Assembly (NCBI GenBank): GCA_020435185.1
Contig: JAGRAA010000220.1
Span: 1 to 18,838 of the forward strand
Direction of reading: 5' to 3'
DNA: 18,838 nucleotides
From: Bdellovibrionales bacterium
GTDB taxonomy: Bacteria > Bdellovibrionota > Bdellovibrionia > Bdellovibrionales > UBA1609
Numbering within the stretch: the first letter of the stretch is position 1; every line of letters starts with the position of its first letter. Both the position numbers and the translations under genes were made by a program. The notes beneath the pieces are model-generated. The model saw only the letters and a list, made by a program, of their open reading frames with translations, was not told where the DNA came from and did not search any database. This document shows, one piece after another, positions 15,201-18,838 of the stretch.

Positions 15201-15596
15201 ATGGCTGAAAATCAAGTTTACTATGCTACAGGAAGACGAAAAACGAGTGCAGCTCGTGTTTTTATTAAAAATGGCTCTGGAAAAATTACCATTAACGGTA
15301 AAGAGTTCGATAAATACATCGAAAATCAAACTGCTCAAAAAATAATTCAACAACCTCTTCAAGCTACGGCGACTAAAGGGAAATTTGATATCTATGTAAC
15401 AGTTAAAGGTGGAGGTCCTTCTGGACAAGCCGGAGCGATCAGACATGGAATCTCTAGAGCTCTGACTTTAATTGATGAAACATTTAGAGCACCTTTAAAA
15501 AAAGAAGGCTACCTCACTAGAGACTCAAGAATGGTTGAGCGTAAAAAATACGGTAAACATAAAGCCCGTAAATCTACTCAATTCTCTAAACGTTAA
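15201..15596 (+). CDS. rpsI: Small ribosomal subunit protein uS9
   Basis: Binds 16S rRNA in the 30S head; its C-terminal tail reaches toward the P-site tRNA. At 131 residues it has the usual bacterial length. YYATGRRKTSAARVFI, GGGPSGQAGAIRHGISRAL and the basic tail KKYGKHKARKSTQFSKR ending in the conserved Ser-Lys-Arg are all intact. AAGGA about 8 nt before the ATG is the ribosome site. It is the second gene of the rplM-rpsI operon, and a strong hairpin terminator begins 28 nt after the stop. Confidence 0.97.
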   Translation: MAENQVYYATGRRKTSAARVFIKNGSGKITINGKEFDKYIENQTAQKIIQQPLQATATKGKFDIYVTVKGGGPSGQAGAIRHGISRALTLIDETFRAPLKKEGYLTRDSRMVERKKYGKHKARKSTQFSKR

Positions 15597-15624
15597 TTTC
15601 AATTCTATACAATTGAAACACCTT

Positions 15625-15654
15625 AAAAAAAGCTCTCCTTGCGAGAGCTTTTTT
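15625..15654. terminator. Intrinsic terminator of rplM-rpsI, probably bidirectional
   Basis: GCTCTC (15632-15637) pairs with GAGAGC (15643-15648) around a 5-nt loop. The stem is flanked by A residues on the left and T residues on the right, extending it by six A-T pairs. Both strands therefore read as a GC stem followed by a U-run. It lies between the convergent stops of rpsI (15596) and the minus-strand gene (15656), so it can serve both. Confidence 0.9.
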
Positions 15655-15655
15655 A

Positions 15656-17869
15656 TTACAGAGATCGAAAAATCTCTCTACATGATTTAGCAGAGAAATT
15701 TTTTTTTGTATCAGAACTCCCATAATCAAATGAATCCAAATAGACCCCAATGGCTTGCCCTATTTCTTCTTGGGTAAATCCTAAAGCGGGAATGTACCGA
15801 ACAACGGGACCTTTCTTAAATTCTTCTAAATAATCTCTTCGCTCCGAGTCCCTCTGATCTCGATTCACGACAACACCTTGGATTTGCTCCATTTGTAATT
15901 CATACACTCCCACCTCATGGCCATTGGCAATATGATTGAGAACATCACCCTTTAAAACCCCTGATTGATAACGTAACGGTATCTTTACTAAGGTATATTC
16001 TCCCGAGTGTTCGACTTGAATTTGATCCCTTGAATACTTCTCAGAGAAATTGGGGTTCAACTGAATTTCTCTTCCATGAGATTCATGCCCTTTAATCTTT
16101 CTAACCTTAAATTGAATAGAGAGCTCCTCCACATCCCAATGTCCCGGGTAGTAGAGTTGTAATAAATTTTCTCCCAATCCAAAGGACAACCTTTTTATCG
16201 GCTTCTCTCTCCCATTTCTCAGCATGTGAACTGCTTTCAAATAAAAATCCTCTTTTAAATTTGAGGTCTGACTAGAAGAAAAAATACTAGATCTCAATCT
16301 TCTAACCGGAATAAAAAAATCCCTTCCCGAAATATTCTCAATATTTTTTCTCTCCATAGAAACATTCTCTTTTAATTGGTTTTGCCCATGAAAGGAAATC
16401 CCTAAAACTTTTACCTCAACGGGTTTTTTTCTTAGACGGCTCAAAGGAATAGATCCCGAAAATTTATAGGATTGAGAGGGAACACGCTCAGGGTTTTCTA
16501 TAGGTTCAGGACTCCATACGGTGTCTCTTAAAGTAAAAAAACTAGAACTTTTTTTCGTCACTCTTTGCGGAGATAACATACTGTAACGATCCTTTGATTC
16601 TGGGTTAGAAAGAGTAACCTGGGTTTCCACACGCTCTCCGTCGATTTCAAAAACTAGAAAGACTCTGTCCTGCAAATAATTAACATATCCACGCTCAAGA
16701 AGATCCGAATAGTCAAAATATCCTTCAAAATGAATTCTCCCCCGTCGGACGGAGTAGTCATCAAAATTAAGCTTCAACCGACCCCCAAGTGCAATATCAA
16801 AAACATCAAAGGCCTTATTTTTTACTTCATCGTATATCAACCTTGTTGTTCGTTCTGATCGATCAATCTGTAAAGGAATATCCAATTGCTGAGATTGCAG
16901 CCGGAGCGTAGACCACGAATCTCCTCCACCATTGAATCGATACATCAACTCCAATTTTAGAACGAGTTGATCTTTTGTGCTTGGAGTAGATACTTCAGCT
17001 GAAACCACTGTAGCATTATAATAACTACCCAAGGGATTATGCTCTCTGTGACCCTGCAACCAACTTAATACCTTACGAGACAAATCATAACTTCTACCCT
17101 CAAACTCCAACAACACCACAGGAAGGTCGGCATGATATTTTTTATTTCTTTCAAAATCTACAGAATAATCCCCATTAGGTAATCCCATGTAGGGGTTTAC
17201 TACGGTGATCTTACCCTTTTCGCCCTGAGCCGTCTTAAACTCAACTGTAACTTGTTTGGACTGAGCTCTCTCAGCCAAGTGTAAAGCATAGGGATCAACC
17301 ACATTTTTTATAAATTCAGGATCATCTCTCGTTGGCTCGTTTCCTGCCAAAGATAGAAATAGTCCAATAGTATTTATTTGCTCAGCGAACTCTGGTACGG
17401 CTCCCTCCGCTGCTCTTAATACGGCAGGGCTCACCAAATGCAACTGCCTACCAAATTCATGAGCCACCAATGTCAGAACTTTATCGTAACGGTCATACTC
17501 AGAACTACTTATTCTATCTAAATTAATAAAAATCGTATGGCCTTTTCCTGGCACATTGGTGATGGCTGCCTTTGGATATCCTTCTGTTTCGTTCATAAAT
17601 AAAGGATGGGCTCCGGGTAAAAAAACTGGAGGATTATCTCTCATGACTCGATCGACGTTATTATACTTAGCCATCAACGCTTGACTTCTAGAGTAAGACC
17701 AACCTGGAACTTCATAGTCATAATCAATTTCTTGTCCAAATCTCTGCCAAGCTTTATATGTCCAATAGACGCCAGGACTCATATGAATTGGCCTTAATAC
17801 TTCTTGAGCTTTCCCCACACTCAGGCTAAGAAAACACAGTAGGGACAGTAAAAAAGATAGAATACGCAT
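15656..17869 (-). CDS. Large exported protein with an altered zinc-protease-like motif (HEFGRQLH)
   Basis: A 737-residue protein with a signal peptide (MRILSFLLSLLCFLSLSVGKA, cut before QE). At residues 133-144 it reads TLVAHEFGRQLH, in a helix following a strand (HTIFINLDR), the layout of metalloprotease active sites. A gluzincin/metzincin-like HExxH would need His at position 141, which is Arg (codon AGG); a His does occur at 144. Residues 250-700 are strand-rich with repeated turns, suggesting beta-sandwich modules in a surface or periplasmic protein. I cannot name the family. It may be a former protease kept as a binding protein, or the HEFG match may be chance. The ATG lacks a good Shine-Dalgarno. 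It diverges from the gene at 17940 with only 70 bp between starts. Confidence 0.75.
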   Translation of the reverse strand: MRILSFLLSLLCFLSLSVGKAQEVLRPIHMSPGVYWTYKAWQRFGQEIDYDYEVPGWSYSRSQALMAKYNNVDRVMRDNPPVFLPGAHPLFMNETEGYPKAAITNVPGKGHTIFINLDRISSSEYDRYDKVLTLVAHEFGRQLHLVSPAVLRAAEGAVPEFAEQINTIGLFLSLAGNEPTRDDPEFIKNVVDPYALHLAERAQSKQVTVEFKTAQGEKGKITVVNPYMGLPNGDYSVDFERNKKYHADLPVVLLEFEGRSYDLSRKVLSWLQGHREHNPLGSYYNATVVSAEVSTPSTKDQLVLKLELMYRFNGGGDSWSTLRLQSQQLDIPLQIDRSERTTRLIYDEVKNKAFDVFDIALGGRLKLNFDDYSVRRGRIHFEGYFDYSDLLERGYVNYLQDRVFLVFEIDGERVETQVTLSNPESKDRYSMLSPQRVTKKSSSFFTLRDTVWSPEPIENPERVPSQSYKFSGSIPLSRLRKKPVEVKVLGISFHGQNQLKENVSMERKNIENISGRDFFIPVRRLRSSIFSSSQTSNLKEDFYLKAVHMLRNGREKPIKRLSFGLGENLLQLYYPGHWDVEELSIQFKVRKIKGHESHGREIQLNPNFSEKYSRDQIQVEHSGEYTLVKIPLRYQSGVLKGDVLNHIANGHEVGVYELQMEQIQGVVVNRDQRDSERRDYLEEFKKGPVVRYIPALGFTQEEIGQAIGVYLDSFDYGSSDTKKNFSAKSCREIFRSL

Positions 17870-17939
17870 AGCGAACTCTGATGCAAAGAAAATACCAACG
17901 GTGTAATGGTTTTTGCCTTATTTTAACCGGAAGAGAAAA

Positions 17940-18779
17940 ATGCACTATTTCTGTAAATCAGCAATTATTTTAATAACCTACCTCTTACTCGCGACAACTC
18001 TAAAAGCTGCCGAAGGAGGAGGTCACACCGTAGGTAATGGCGGTGACCTTTCTGAGCTATACATCATTGAAATTTGGTTAAATTTAGATAAAAAAATAGA
18101 ATATTGTTTTGAGTCCACAGACCCTTGCCAACTGCTCGCCACGGAAAAAAACGAAATAAAATTTCTTTTAAATCACTTTAATGAAAAAGGGGATATTCAT
18201 CTCAAAGCATCTGCTAACCCTTGGGAGTTCAAATTTGATGCCGATGGAATTACCTTTAACAAGAAAGCCCTGTACAACAATGAAACTCCTAAATCCTATG
18301 GAGAGCTACAAGCATTGGTGTTAAAAGCACTCTTGTTAAAACAAACTGGAGATTCCGAATTTAGCCAATTACTTGCTGAAAAACTCAAAACTCGGTTGTT
18401 TTTATCCAGTTTTGAGAGGCATACGTTTTTTAATTCGAAAAAATACTCAATGCATTGGACTCAATTTACTCACCAAAATGATTTTGTAGCAATAGACTCT
18501 CCCGAATTTTCCTTCGAAATATCTAATTATTTTTTAAAAACTTCGCCATGCGAAATCGGATATTTTCAACTTCAACGCGTTCTTTCTATGCAGGTCGATT
18601 ACTCTGGAATTTATGTGAAAGGAGATATCTCTTATATTTGTACTGTCTCTCAACAAAATGCAGTCACTCGCTATAGAGGAAAGTTTTATTTAAACTTACC
18701 CTTTGATTCGAATCATGGATTTGATACAAATTTATTTAATGTAAGTGTCTATCAATTGGAACTTTTGAATGAACAATAA
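17940..18779 (+). CDS. Exported protein with GGHTVGNGGD motif, unknown function
   Basis: The ATG at 17940 is preferred over an upstream TTG at 17913 because GGAAGAG lies just before it and the product then starts with a clean signal peptide (MHYFCKSAIILITYLLLATTLKAA). That gives 279 residues. The mature N-terminus is EGGGHTVGNGGDLSE; as I recall, a glycine-rich motif of this kind is common just after the signal peptide in exported proteins of Bdellovibrio relatives. The middle is helical and charged and the C-terminal third strand-like (VDYSGIYVKGDISYICTV). Five or so cysteines after the signal could form disulfides. I know no function. An AT-rich hairpin follows the stop. Confidence 0.75.
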   Translation: MHYFCKSAIILITYLLLATTLKAAEGGGHTVGNGGDLSELYIIEIWLNLDKKIEYCFESTDPCQLLATEKNEIKFLLNHFNEKGDIHLKASANPWEFKFDADGITFNKKALYNNETPKSYGELQALVLKALLLKQTGDSEFSQLLAEKLKTRLFLSSFERHTFFNSKKYSMHWTQFTHQNDFVAIDSPEFSFEISNYFLKTSPCEIGYFQLQRVLSMQVDYSGIYVKGDISYICTVSQQNAVTRYRGKFYLNLPFDSNHGFDTNLFNVSVYQLELLNEQ

Positions 18780-18781
18780 TA

Positions 18782-18808
18782 AATCAAAAATTAAATCCAT
18801 TTTTGATT
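18782..18808. terminator. AT-rich hairpin after the last gene
   Basis: AATCAAAAAT (18782-18791) and ATTTTTGATT (18799-18808) form a perfect 10-bp stem with a 7-nt loop, starting 3 nt after the stop codon. The stem has only two G-C pairs and no clean T-run follows, so termination would be weak. Position right after the stop favours a transcript-end role. Confidence 0.4.
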
Positions 18809-18838
18809 GTTCAAATTTAAATGATTTCTGGAACTTTG

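Noticed and set aside
15183..15446. Minus-strand 87-codon ORF
   Set aside because: It lies wholly antisense to rpsI, has no family resemblance and no ribosome site; it is a shadow of the real gene.
1..18838. CRISPR arrays, tRNA or rRNA genes, insertion sequences
   Set aside because: No regularly spaced direct repeats, no tRNA-like T-arm and acceptor sequences, and no transposase-like reading frame were seen in the window.

Overview
The window is AT-rich (about 40% G+C by eye) and looks like chromosomal sequence from a member of the Bdellovibrio group (Bdellovibrionota) or a close relative. No gene is diagnostic on its own. The inference rests on the density of lineage-specific exported proteins, a CFI-box-CTERM protein paired with an outer-membrane barrel, and the gene order. 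About half of the proteins begin with a clear signal peptide and match no family I can name. There are no tRNA or rRNA genes, CRISPR arrays, transposases or phage genes.

Layout: (1) 1-2333 holds the first five codons of a minus-strand exported protein, two small exported orphans on + (198-833, 968-1483), and a convergent envelope protein on - (1512-2333). (2) 2592-5279 is the metabolic block: a membrane CTP-dependent diacylglycerol/polyprenol kinase-like protein, phosphatidylserine synthase (pssA) 36 nt downstream, then aspartate-semialdehyde dehydrogenase (asd). (3) 5404-10120 is a run of four exported proteins on +: a small orphan, a 564-residue protein whose N-terminal half resembles the transglutaminase-elicitor fold, a CFI-box-CTERM surface protein, and an overlapping outer-membrane beta-barrel candidate. 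The 168-nt gap before the CFI-box gene is almost wholly inverted repeats and also holds a perfect TTGACA and a short ORF with a strong Shine-Dalgarno. (4) After a 29-bp inverted repeat of REP type, the minus strand carries an exported 1068-residue alpha/beta hydrolase overlapping truA. (5) rplM-rpsI follow on + and end in a strong, probably bidirectional terminator. (6) The right end has a divergent pair of exported proteins; the larger carries an altered zinc-protease motif (HEFGRQLH).

The housekeeping genes (pssA, asd, truA, rplM, rpsI) look like a dispersed remnant of an order seen in deltaproteobacteria, with exported genes of unknown function inserted among them. The most interesting stretch is 6093-10265: a possible secreted cross-linking or protease-like enzyme, a C-terminally anchored surface protein and an outer-membrane barrel, bounded and divided by three large inverted repeats. 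Family assignments beyond the housekeeping genes rest on motifs read by eye; no database was searched.
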